Assembly (NCBI GenBank): GCA_937922805.1
Contig: CALAJV010000002.1
Span: 1 to 64,000 of the forward strand
DNA length: 64,000 nt
Direction: 5' to 3'
Source: an uncultured Acidimicrobiales bacterium
GTDB taxonomy: Bacteria; Actinomycetota; Acidimicrobiia; Acidimicrobiales; SZUA-35
Positions 24,547 through 32,779 of the stretch are shown one piece after another; positions within the stretch are counted from its first letter, which is position 1, and the number at the start of each line of letters is the position of its first letter. The notes below the pieces were generated by a model, which ran no database searches, was not told the DNA's origin, and saw only the letters and a program-made list of their open reading frames with translations. The translations under genes were made by a program, and so were the position numbers.

Positions 24547-26711
24547 TGCCAAACCCTAATTCAGAAAATTCCCCTACCAGTGCTGCCAGCGGTATTCGTA
24601 TCGGTGCCGACGTTGGCGGCACCTTCACCGACATTGTCGTCGAGTTCGCCGATGGAACCTTTGAATCGACAAAGGTACTAACAACCCATGATGCTCCTGA
24701 ACAAGGCATTCTTAGCGGCATCACCGAAGTCGCACAAGCGGCCGGCATCAAGCTAAGCGACGTCGACCAAGTACTCCATGGAACGACGTTGGCCACCAAC
24801 GCCCTGATCGAACGAAAAGGGGCGAAGACCGCTCTGGTCACAACCGAAGGTTTTCGAGACGTTATCGAAACGAGGACCGAGAGCCGCTTCGAACAATACG
24901 ATCTCAACATCGAACTTCCTCGCCCCCTAATCGAGCGCGCTGATCGATTCGTAGTTACAGAACGACTCGACGCCAAAGGTGATGTTCTTATTCCCTTCGA
25001 TGACGATTCAGCTCACCAAGCCGTCGCGGCGATCACTGCTGGCGGATATGACTCGGTCGCAGTCGGCTTCCTCCATAGCTACCGCAACTCCATCAACGAA
25101 CGTCGCTTCAGGGAACTACTACAGGCTGAGCTTCCCGACGTAGCGGTTTCGATAAGTAGCGAAGTCTCGCCCCAAATGCGAGAGTACGAGCGATTTAACA
25201 CCGTGTGTGTCAACGCCTACATCCAGCCGCTCATGGCCAGCTACCTCGTTCGTCTCCGGACCGAACTCAACAATCGGGGAGCCGGTTGCCCGCTATACCT
25301 AATTCACTCTGGCGGCGGACTGATATCAGTTGAAACCGCTGCCAGCTTCCCAGTCCGACTAGTCGAGTCTGGCCCAGCTGGCGGCGCCATTTTCGCTGCT
25401 GACCTCGCTTCTCGGTACGGGCGAGATCGCGTTCTCGCTTACGACATGGGTGGAACCACTGCGAAGATCAGCCTCATCGAAAACTATGATCCCCAAACTG
25501 CGAAAACTTTTGAAGTCGACCGGTCAGCCCGGTTTAAGAAGGGGAGCGGAATGCCAATTTCGATCCCGGTTATCGAAATGATCGAGATAGGCGCCGGCGG
25601 CGGTTCAATCGCTTCGGTAGACACCCTCTCTCAAATTCGCATTGGACCTCGAAGCGCTGGCTCTGAACCAGGCCCAGCTGCGTATGACCTTGGCGGTACC
25701 GAAGCCACAGTCACTGACGCGAACGTCCAACTTGGCCGCCTCCATCCGGACACGTTCGGAGCTACCGATATCAGCCTTTCACAACCTCTCGCTAGTCAAG
25801 CAATTACCTCCTCAGTAGGCGACCGTCTTAACCTTGACGCCGAAACTGCTGCTATTGGTATTTCCGAGGTTGTAGACGAGAACATGGCTAACGCCGCTCG
25901 GGTCCATGCCGTAGAAAACGGCAAAGACCTAACCGGCTACTCCCTTATCGCGTTCGGCGGTGGAGCTCCGTTACACGCCGGCCGACTGATGGACAAACTC
26001 GGGCTACATGAGCTGATCATTCCTTCCGGTGCCGGTGTCGGCTCAGCCATCGGCTTCCTCCGGGCGCCCTTTTCCTATGAAGCAATCCGAAGCTTCTTCA
26101 CCACAACCGCCGAGCTCGACTACGTGGGCGCCAACTTGATGCTGGCAGAACTTGAGCATGAAGCTATGACCTTTGTCCGCGAAGGCACCGACGCCGACGT
26201 CACTGTCCAACGTCAAGTGTCAATGCGATATGCCGGACAAGGCTGGGAAATTCCAGTAACCCTCGACAACGGCCTCTTCGACGAGTTCGCAGCCCAACTT
26301 CTGGCCGCCAAATTCACCAAAGTCTACGAGGAGTTTTTCGGTAGGGCCATCGACGGATTGCCGATCGAGGCCGTCAGTTGGGCGGTGCGAGTTGCTTCGA
26401 ACGTTGAAAAGCCTTCACCAGTTGCGATCTCAGCTACACCATCGGTCGACTACCGCTCGGGCAAAGCGAAAACGCCAGACGGTCTGTCCACTCGATCGTT
26501 GTTCGACCCGGCAACCAGCACCCGAATCGACGCGGCAGTTGTGAGAAGAGACGATCTCAACCCCGGCGATGGGGTTGATGGTCCCGCTATCGTCGTCGAA
26601 CAACAAACGACGACTATTGTCGGCTCAAATCATCGGTGTCTGATGCAATCAGATAGATCGCTTGTCGTCTCCAATCGAAACTCGACATCACTAGTGGGAG
26701 AACTACTATGA
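24546..26711 (+). CDS. hyuA: Hydantoinase/oxoprolinase family subunit A
   Basis: 721 residues from ATG 24546 (a GTG sits just before). The ATP-grasp-like ASKHA fold shows IGADVGGTFTDIVVEFADG at the N-terminus, HGTTLATNALIERKGAKTAL, LAYDMGGTTAKISLIE, and FGGGAPLHAGRLMDKLG. With subunit B it forms ATP-dependent enzymes that open lactams or hydantoins (5-oxoprolinase, N-methylhydantoinase) or carboxylate ketones (acetone, acetophenone). The substrate is not shown by sequence alone. It is coupled to the SDR upstream by TGATG and to hyuB by ATGA. Confidence 0.9.
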   Translation: MPNPNSENSPTSAASGIRIGADVGGTFTDIVVEFADGTFESTKVLTTHDAPEQGILSGITEVAQAAGIKLSDVDQVLHGTTLATNALIERKGAKTALVTTEGFRDVIETRTESRFEQYDLNIELPRPLIERADRFVVTERLDAKGDVLIPFDDDSAHQAVAAITAGGYDSVAVGFLHSYRNSINERRFRELLQAELPDVAVSISSEVSPQMREYERFNTVCVNAYIQPLMASYLVRLRTELNNRGAGCPLYLIHSGGGLISVETAASFPVRLVESGPAGGAIFAADLASRYGRDRVLAYDMGGTTAKISLIENYDPQTAKTFEVDRSARFKKGSGMPISIPVIEMIEIGAGGGSIASVDTLSQIRIGPRSAGSEPGPAAYDLGGTEATVTDANVQLGRLHPDTFGATDISLSQPLASQAITSSVGDRLNLDAETAAIGISEVVDENMANAARVHAVENGKDLTGYSLIAFGGGAPLHAGRLMDKLGLHELIIPSGAGVGSAIGFLRAPFSYEAIRSFFTTTAELDYVGANLMLAELEHEAMTFVREGTDADVTVQRQVSMRYAGQGWEIPVTLDNGLFDEFAAQLLAAKFTKVYEEFFGRAIDGLPIEAVSWAVRVASNVEKPSPVAISATPSVDYRSGKAKTPDGLSTRSLFDPATSTRIDAAVVRRDDLNPGDGVDGPAIVVEQQTTTIVGSNHRCLMQSDRSLVVSNRNSTSLVGELL

Positions 26712-28375
26712 GCACAGATGAGCTCCACAACCAAGTCATGTGGAACCGGCTTATTTCGATAGTCGAGGAACAGGCACTGACATTAGTCCGGACTGCATTC
26801 TCAACGTCAGTCCGAGAAGCCGGTGATCTTTCGGCGGGCGTATTCGATAAGCAAGGAAGAATGGTAGCCCAAGCAGTAACCGGCACCCCCGGACACGTCA
26901 ATACTATGGCGGCTGCTGTTCCTCACTTCATCAACGACATTGGTCCAGAACGGATCTATCCCGGAGACGTCTATTTGACTAACGACCCGTGGAAAGGCAC
27001 TGGGCACCTTCACGACATCACAGTCACCACGCCAGTCTTCCGAGGCGAGACTCTGATCGGTTTCTTCGCCTCTACTGCTCATGTCGTCGACATCGGGGGC
27101 CGAGGTTATGGACCCGACGGCCACGAAGTTTACGAAGAAGGAATCCGCATCCCGATAATGAAATGGTCCGAACGAGGTGAGCTGAACGAGGACTTAGTCT
27201 CGATGCTTCACCACAACGTTCGAGAATCCGACCAAGTCGTCGGCGACATTCATGGTCTCGCTGCCTGCAACGAGACCGGTCGTCGACGTTTACTCAACAT
27301 GCTTGACGAGTTCGGATTGAACGACATCGAGAAGCTGGCCGGGTTTGTGTTCGATCGAACCAGGAGCGCCACGTTAGACGCTCTTAAGAACGTCCCGCCC
27401 GGCACCTATCGCAATGAGATGACCGTCGACGGCTACGACCACCCAGTTGACCTTGTGGCTACGATCACCGTGACCACCGATGGTATGAACGCTGACTTCA
27501 CCGGCACTTCGCCAGTGAGTAAATTCGGGATCAACGTGCCGATCACCTACGCCCAAGCCTACTTCACCTACGCCATGTTGGTTGCCTTGGCCCCCGAGCT
27601 GCCGAACAACTACGCATCGCTGTTCCCGTTTACAGTCAGCGCTCCACCGGGAGTGATCCTCAATGCTGAGCATCCCGATCCAGTATCGGTCAGGCATATT
27701 CTGGGTCACTTCGTCACCGATTTATGCCTAGGGGCTTTGGCTTCAGCGCTACCCGAGGTCATTCCCGCCGAAGGCTGCGGAGCGCTTTGGAACTTCCAGG
27801 CCAGCGCTCGAGCCGCTGACCCAGAGCGGCCACTTCCCCCAGTCGAGCTTCTAATGTTCAACAGCGGAGGTACTGGGGCCCGACCTCACCTTGATGGTCT
27901 GACATCCACTGCGTTTCCATCGGGCGTTCGGACAATGTCTACTGAAGCAACCGAACAAGTTGGTCCGATGATTATTTGGCGCAAAGAGATCCGCCCCGAC
28001 AGCGGTGGACCGGGCAAGCAACGGGGCGGGCTCGGCCAAATAATGGAACTAGGCGCCAGTGATGGCTATCAACTCGAATTCTCAGCCATGTTCGACCGAG
28101 TCGAGCATCCGGCCAGAGGTCGCAATGGTGGAGGTAACGGCGCAACCGGTCAGGTCTATTTGGACGACGGAACCGCCTTCTCAAGCAAAGGCAAACAGAC
28201 CATTCCAGCTGAGCGACGACTAGTTCTTGAACTGCCAGGCGGTGGAGGATTCGGAGATCCGGCCGAGCGAGATCGAGCAGCTGAGCAGTTCGATCTTGAG
28301 CAAGGCTACGTCACAAAGGCTGCGTCAAAAACCCCGATCGACAACGTGGCGAAGAACGGCTCGGATGACGACTAA
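26708..28375 (+). CDS. hyuB: Hydantoinase/oxoprolinase family subunit B
   Basis: 555 residues. Family segments in order: ALTLVRTAFSTSVREAGDLS, GVFDKQGRMVAQ, GTPGHVNTM, PGDVYLTNDPWKGTGHLHDI, HVVDIGGRGYGPD, and the C-terminal GGPGKQRGGLGQIMELG and LELPGGGGFGDP. This subunit carries the amide-opening or carboxylating site in characterised complexes. ATG 26708 overlaps the hyuA stop as ATGA, implying equimolar synthesis. The end overlaps the ThDP gene start by 11 bases. Confidence 0.9.
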   Translation: MSTDELHNQVMWNRLISIVEEQALTLVRTAFSTSVREAGDLSAGVFDKQGRMVAQAVTGTPGHVNTMAAAVPHFINDIGPERIYPGDVYLTNDPWKGTGHLHDITVTTPVFRGETLIGFFASTAHVVDIGGRGYGPDGHEVYEEGIRIPIMKWSERGELNEDLVSMLHHNVRESDQVVGDIHGLAACNETGRRRLLNMLDEFGLNDIEKLAGFVFDRTRSATLDALKNVPPGTYRNEMTVDGYDHPVDLVATITVTTDGMNADFTGTSPVSKFGINVPITYAQAYFTYAMLVALAPELPNNYASLFPFTVSAPPGVILNAEHPDPVSVRHILGHFVTDLCLGALASALPEVIPAEGCGALWNFQASARAADPERPLPPVELLMFNSGGTGARPHLDGLTSTAFPSGVRTMSTEATEQVGPMIIWRKEIRPDSGGPGKQRGGLGQIMELGASDGYQLEFSAMFDRVEHPARGRNGGGNGATGQVYLDDGTAFSSKGKQTIPAERRLVLELPGGGGFGDPAERDRAAEQFDLEQGYVTKAASKTPIDNVAKNGSDDD

Positions 28376-30047
28376 ACGCAGCGGCGGCGAACTCGTTGTT
28401 GCCTGCCTCGAAGCCCAAGGGGTTGACACAGCATTCGGCGTGCCTGGTGAAAGCTTCTTGGCCGTCCTCGACGGACTGGTTGATTCGCCAATTCGGTTCA
28501 TAGGGTGCCGTCAAGAGGGCGGGGTGACCTACGCAGCTGAAGCATGGGGGAAACTGAACCGAAAACCAGGAATTGGCTTCGTGACTCGCGGACCAGGAGC
28601 TACCAACGCCTCCGTTGGACTCCACACCGCCATGCAAGATTCAACCCCGATGATTTTGTTCGTCGGTCAAGCTTCAACAACCCACCTTGGGCGAGAAGCG
28701 TTTCAGGAGATCGCGTACGAGCAGTTCTTTGGCCCGTTGGTCAAATGGGTAACCCAGATCAACGAGGTTGACCGAACCCCCGAACTTATCAGCCGAGCAT
28801 TTTCAATCGCTCAGACGGGAAGACCTGGTCCAGTCGTCGTATCGCTACCCGAGGACGTACTCGCTGCTACCACCGACGTAGTCCCAGGTAAACCAGTACG
28901 GATAGCCAAGGCTGGGCCATCGCCGAGCGACGTCGACGAGTTGCTGGAACTGGTCGGTAACGCAACCAAACCCCTGGTGCTCGTTGGCGGGGGAGGCTGG
29001 ACTGAGAACGGCTCGATTGCTCTTCAACAGTTCGTCGAAGCAAATCAACTTCCAACTGCGACCGTTTTTCGGTATCACGATCTCATCGATAACTTCTCCG
29101 ACTGCTACATAGGTGACGCTGGCGTGGGGATGCAACCTCATGTTGTCAAAGCAATTACCGAAGCCGATGTACTCTTGGCCGCTGGAATCCGATTCGGGGA
29201 GATGACAACCGGTGCCTACACGTTGTTCGATCTTCCCGACCCACAACAGACAGTTATTCACGTCCACCCTTCAGAACGTGAGCTGGGCAAATTGGTACAA
29301 GCCGATCTACCGATCCAGTCGTCGCCGAACACACTGTTTGAGGTGCTAGCTGGCCGGTCGACCACCTCTGAACGATCGCTTTCAACCGCCAGTCGAGCCG
29401 ATTGGACCCGAAATCTACGGGCGGCTCACCAACAAGCGCTCATTGCGCCGCCACAACCCGGGGCCCTAGACATGGCCGAAATCATGATTTGGCTCCAAGA
29501 TAACCTGCCAGCCGACGTAGTGATAACTAACGGTGCTGGCAACTTTTCAATATGGCCAAACAAACACTTCAGTTACGGGCCTGACGCCCGATTGCTAGCG
29601 CCTCAAAGCGGATCAATGGGTTATGGGCTACCGGCTGCTATCGCTGCAAAAGTGGCGGAGCCGGAACGACTGGTCGTTTGCTTCGCCGGAGACGGCGATA
29701 TTCAAATGAACCTCCAAGAACTCGGCACCGCTATGCAGGAAGACGCTCAACCGGTCGTACTTGTCTTAAACAACTCGATGTACGGGACGATTCGCATGCA
29801 CCAGGAGAAGGCGTTTCCTAACCGGACAAGTGGTACCGACATCACGAATCCTGACTTCGTGGCTCTTGGTCACTCGTATGGATTCCACGCCGAGCGGATC
29901 GACGCCACCGATCAGTTCGCTGATGCATTCGCTCGCGCTATCGCATCGAAAACCGGCGCATTGTTGGAGCTGATGGTTCCGCCGACGATGCTAAGTCCGA
30001 CGCTGTCGGTTGATGACGCTCGAGAAACTGGCGGACCCAAAATCTGA
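28365..30047 (+). CDS. Thiamine diphosphate-dependent enzyme, acetolactate synthase-like
   Basis: 560 residues from ATG 28365, inside the hyuB end. The cofactor-activating glutamate is in GVPGESFLAVLDGL. The Pyr domain is followed by a Rossmann-like middle domain (PLVLVGGGGW, LLAAGIRFGEM), then the PP domain with GDGDIQMNLQELGTAM and NNSMYGTI as the ThDP/Mg motif GDGX-NN. It resembles acetolactate synthase large subunits, but the FAD loop is not clear and no small subunit is near. Decarboxylation or ligation of a 2-oxo acid made by the preceding enzymes is a reasonable inference. The frame is open back to 28227, which would overlap hyuB far more. Confidence 0.85.
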   Translation: MTTKRSGGELVVACLEAQGVDTAFGVPGESFLAVLDGLVDSPIRFIGCRQEGGVTYAAEAWGKLNRKPGIGFVTRGPGATNASVGLHTAMQDSTPMILFVGQASTTHLGREAFQEIAYEQFFGPLVKWVTQINEVDRTPELISRAFSIAQTGRPGPVVVSLPEDVLAATTDVVPGKPVRIAKAGPSPSDVDELLELVGNATKPLVLVGGGGWTENGSIALQQFVEANQLPTATVFRYHDLIDNFSDCYIGDAGVGMQPHVVKAITEADVLLAAGIRFGEMTTGAYTLFDLPDPQQTVIHVHPSERELGKLVQADLPIQSSPNTLFEVLAGRSTTSERSLSTASRADWTRNLRAAHQQALIAPPQPGALDMAEIMIWLQDNLPADVVITNGAGNFSIWPNKHFSYGPDARLLAPQSGSMGYGLPAAIAAKVAEPERLVVCFAGDGDIQMNLQELGTAMQEDAQPVVLVLNNSMYGTIRMHQEKAFPNRTSGTDITNPDFVALGHSYGFHAERIDATDQFADAFARAIASKTGALLELMVPPTMLSPTLSVDDARETGGPKI

Positions 30048-30085
30048 GTTTTCGACGAAGCCGTCAGCACGTCCCCGGTCGGCGG

Positions 30086-30110
30086 AAATCGGCTAGCTAA
30101 AGCCGATTTT
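30086..30110 (+). terminator. Rho-independent terminator after the hyu operon
   Basis: Arms AAATCGGCT (30086-30094) and AGCCGATTT (30101-30109) flank the loop AGCTAA and run into TTTC. It lies 39 bases after the ThDP gene stop and separates it from the secreted repeat protein. Confidence 0.8.
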
Positions 30111-30206
30111 CATGAAACTCATGAATTTGCGTGATCGCTGCAACTTTTCTCCTTGTTGAACGCAACACAGGATTACAACAATGTAATTGGGTGTCGGGAG
30201 AACAAA

Positions 30207-32582
30207 GTGAATTTACGAATGAAGCAAGCCGTCTATGCCGCGATGGGAGTGCTACTCCTCGCCGGTGGACTGATCGTTATGATCCAGGGAGCCTCAGCCA
30301 GCTCAGAACCGGTGGCTGAAGGTTTGACTATTCGCCTCGCTGGAGATGGCTGGTGGCAAGTACAAGACAGCGACAACAACTATGCCAATATCTGTGAGGG
30401 CGAAATTAGCTCTTGCCAAGTTCCCCACGCTGGAACCTACCAAGTCATCAACCACACAACAGGCGAAAAATGGAACATCAACGCGTCGCCGTCAAGCCCC
30501 TCGGCAGACAGATCTGACGAGGTTCAAGACGAGCAAACTGAAAGAGACAACAGTGGGTCGCGCCCTGCAGCGCCAGTTGCCGACGGGATGACTATTCGGA
30601 TCACCGGAGATGGCTGGTGGCAGGTTCAAGACAGCGACAACAACTATGCCAATATCTGCGAGGGCGAAATCAGCTCTTGCCAAGTTCCCCACGCTGGAAC
30701 CTACCAAGTCATCAACCACACCATTTCACAAAAGTGGAACATCACCATAGGAGCGGAGTCGACTGAGGCGGCTGGTGATTCTGGAAACACCAACCGACTA
30801 AATACGCCGGTGTTTCGTTCGGTCGCAACAAGTAACGACGGCTACGTCTCTGTGATCTGGGCCCCGACCGATAACGCTGACGGTGTACATGTGTATCGCG
30901 ACGATCAAAAGGTGGCGACCGTAACATCTGGAAACGTCTTCAATGACTACGAGGGACGTGTTGGTTCCAGCTATCAACTGGTCGCCTTTAAGGACAACCA
31001 AGAGTCCGAAAAGTCTGAATCGAAAGCGGCAGCCGCTGCGACCGAGGGGGCATGGTCAAGCCTTTCAGCTGAAGGGGCCGAAATCTTTTGGACGCCGCAA
31101 CCAAACACCAGCTACGCAATCAGCCGCCAAGACAAGGGCGGAGCTATTCGACCCAACCGAGGAACGGTTCTCGCCAGGAATCTAACCAATGGCTTCTTTC
31201 TTGATGAAAACCCTAGACGGGGGGCAAGCTACGGCATCGAGGGCACGCGCTCAGATGGCACCGTCTTGCCGGTAGTAACAGTTGCACCTAACTATGACTC
31301 CTCGGCCGCACCCACCGAACCAACTGCGTTCGAACTGACGATTGAATGGCGAGGAGCCGGCGAATACCGAGTGGCTTCGCTTACCAGCGGATTCGAATGC
31401 ACTAAGAACGCCGAACCGGGACAACGATACTGCGATGTTCCTTCGCCTGGCGACTACCGTGTCACCCACATGGAATCCGGCGCAACCTGGATCGTGACCG
31501 CGAAACGGTCGCCGATCACCCCCACGGTCACAATCATCAACGGAGTCAGGGTTGCGGGTATCAATACTGACTACGGATCGATTCTGATTCCCAAGGACGC
31601 GGCCGAGGTCAAGGCAATTACTGGCATTAATCCGCTTCCTCCGGGGGGAGTCACCTTTAGCTCAAGCTTCCGTTCGACCTTTGCAGCTAAGAGCAACCCG
31701 CCTGACGGCAACAAAGTAATTTACTCGGTCACCAAGCCAGGAAAGACGGCGCAAGAAACGTCGAGCCAAGGGACCATCATCGTGTCGGTCTATAAGAAAG
31801 GTTCCGATGGAGGTCCGGGCGACACGCTTGGGCATTGGATTCACGGTGAATATGTCAGCTCGGAAGAGTACAAAGAGCGGGTCGACAAACATCTTGACAG
31901 AATAGACGCTGTTAGCGATCTCAACCCTGGAAAGAAGGGCTTTAAGGCGCTGGTACGCCACGCATACAAGTACATCACGGAAAATGTCGGGACCGCGGCC
32001 CCTGATAAGGATGACAACGATGACGATGAACCTGGGTGTCAGAATTCAATTCATTGCGGCGGTCACCAAGATCTCGACAACGATGGTCTCCCCAATTGGC
32101 TAGACGACGATGACGATGGTGACGGCATCAACGACAACATCGATGGAGATTCGTCTACCCCGTACTCTCGAGACACCGATGGCGACGGAATCAATGATTT
32201 AGAAGACTTCGACGACGATAATGACGGCATTCCTGATGATCTCGACCTCGACGCTGACGGCGACGGAATCCCACATAGCGAGGACCAAGACGATCGCAAC
32301 CCAGACGTCGGTCGGGCCCCGGGTGGAAATAGCGGCGGCGACAACAGTGGTGGTGACGACAGCAACGGCGACACTAATTCCGGCGGGACGCCAACCACAA
32401 CCGGGGGCGGCGATACCAATACCGATGGCGGCCCTGGCGGTTTAACCGGCGGAGGTCAGCAGCAGCAACACAACACCACCGGCGGCAACGACTCAGGCAA
32501 CAACGACTCAGGCAACAGTGGAGGAACGCCAAGTAGCACCGGTGCTGGAGGCGGGTCCAACAGCGGTTTCAACATGGCCTAA
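30207..32582 (+). CDS. Modular secreted protein: duplicated DGWWQVQDS modules, Fn3-like domain, calcium-type repeats
   Basis: 791 residues from GTG 30207, chosen because GGGAG precedes it; the frame is open to TTG 30153. A signal peptide occupies about 1-32. Two nearly identical modules (about 41-92 and 129-180) contain GDGWWQVQDSDNNYANICEG, a Cys pair and HAGTYQVINHT. A diverged third copy begins near 375 (FELTIEWRGAGEYRV, CDVPSPGDYRVTH). Between lies an Fn3-like stretch (about 200-270: SVIWAPTDNADGVHVYRDDQ). An unassigned domain spans about 425-600. Asp-rich thrombospondin type 3-like calcium repeats follow at about 620-700 (DTDGDGINDLEDFDDDNDG). The tail is Gly/Asn/Ser/Gln-rich with no sorting motif. 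A surface or matrix role is inferred. A terminator precedes and a perfect palindrome follows it. Confidence 0.82.
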   Translation: MNLRMKQAVYAAMGVLLLAGGLIVMIQGASASSEPVAEGLTIRLAGDGWWQVQDSDNNYANICEGEISSCQVPHAGTYQVINHTTGEKWNINASPSSPSADRSDEVQDEQTERDNSGSRPAAPVADGMTIRITGDGWWQVQDSDNNYANICEGEISSCQVPHAGTYQVINHTISQKWNITIGAESTEAAGDSGNTNRLNTPVFRSVATSNDGYVSVIWAPTDNADGVHVYRDDQKVATVTSGNVFNDYEGRVGSSYQLVAFKDNQESEKSESKAAAAATEGAWSSLSAEGAEIFWTPQPNTSYAISRQDKGGAIRPNRGTVLARNLTNGFFLDENPRRGASYGIEGTRSDGTVLPVVTVAPNYDSSAAPTEPTAFELTIEWRGAGEYRVASLTSGFECTKNAEPGQRYCDVPSPGDYRVTHMESGATWIVTAKRSPITPTVTIINGVRVAGINTDYGSILIPKDAAEVKAITGINPLPPGGVTFSSSFRSTFAAKSNPPDGNKVIYSVTKPGKTAQETSSQGTIIVSVYKKGSDGGPGDTLGHWIHGEYVSSEEYKERVDKHLDRIDAVSDLNPGKKGFKALVRHAYKYITENVGTAAPDKDDNDDDEPGCQNSIHCGGHQDLDNDGLPNWLDDDDDGDGINDNIDGDSSTPYSRDTDGDGINDLEDFDDDNDGIPDDLDLDADGDGIPHSEDQDDRNPDVGRAPGGNSGGDNSGGDDSNGDTNSGGTPTTTGGGDTNTDGGPGGLTGGGQQQQHNTTGGNDSGNNDSGNSGGTPSSTGAGGGSNSGFNMA
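30327..30744 (+). repeat. Two 154-bp direct repeats, 264-bp period, coding
   Basis: Copies at 30327-30480 and 30591-30744 encode the two DGWWQVQDS modules. Across the central 115 or so bases I count about four differences, while both edges and the 110-base spacer are unrelated. Sharp edges and identity even at third positions indicate recent duplication or gene conversion. Confidence 0.9.
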
Positions 32583-32635
32583 CCGGGTTAGGTTGGCCGG
32601 TAGCCAAAGGGGCACCAACAAAGCGCAATACAACC

Positions 32636-32679
32636 CTGCCCGATCGGCACCCACAACGTTGTGGGTGCCGATCGGGCAG
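32636..32679. terminator. Perfect 44-bp palindrome, likely bidirectional terminator
   Basis: Arms of 22 bases (32636-32657 and 32658-32679) are exact reverse complements with no spacer; they begin CTGCCCGATCGG and end CCGATCGGGCAG. CTTTACC follows on the plus strand. It lies between the secreted repeat protein and hrpB. The single-stranded form would make a very stable hairpin, so a terminator is the simplest reading, though the lack of a T run and of any loop is unusual. Confidence 0.6.
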
Positions 32680-32779
32680 CTTTACCATGATTCGAAATCG
32701 GAGCTAGTAGCAGACCCAAACCAGACTCCGGCCCAATCCACACAACTCGGTCTACGCTGTTAGGCGATGGAGAACCACA

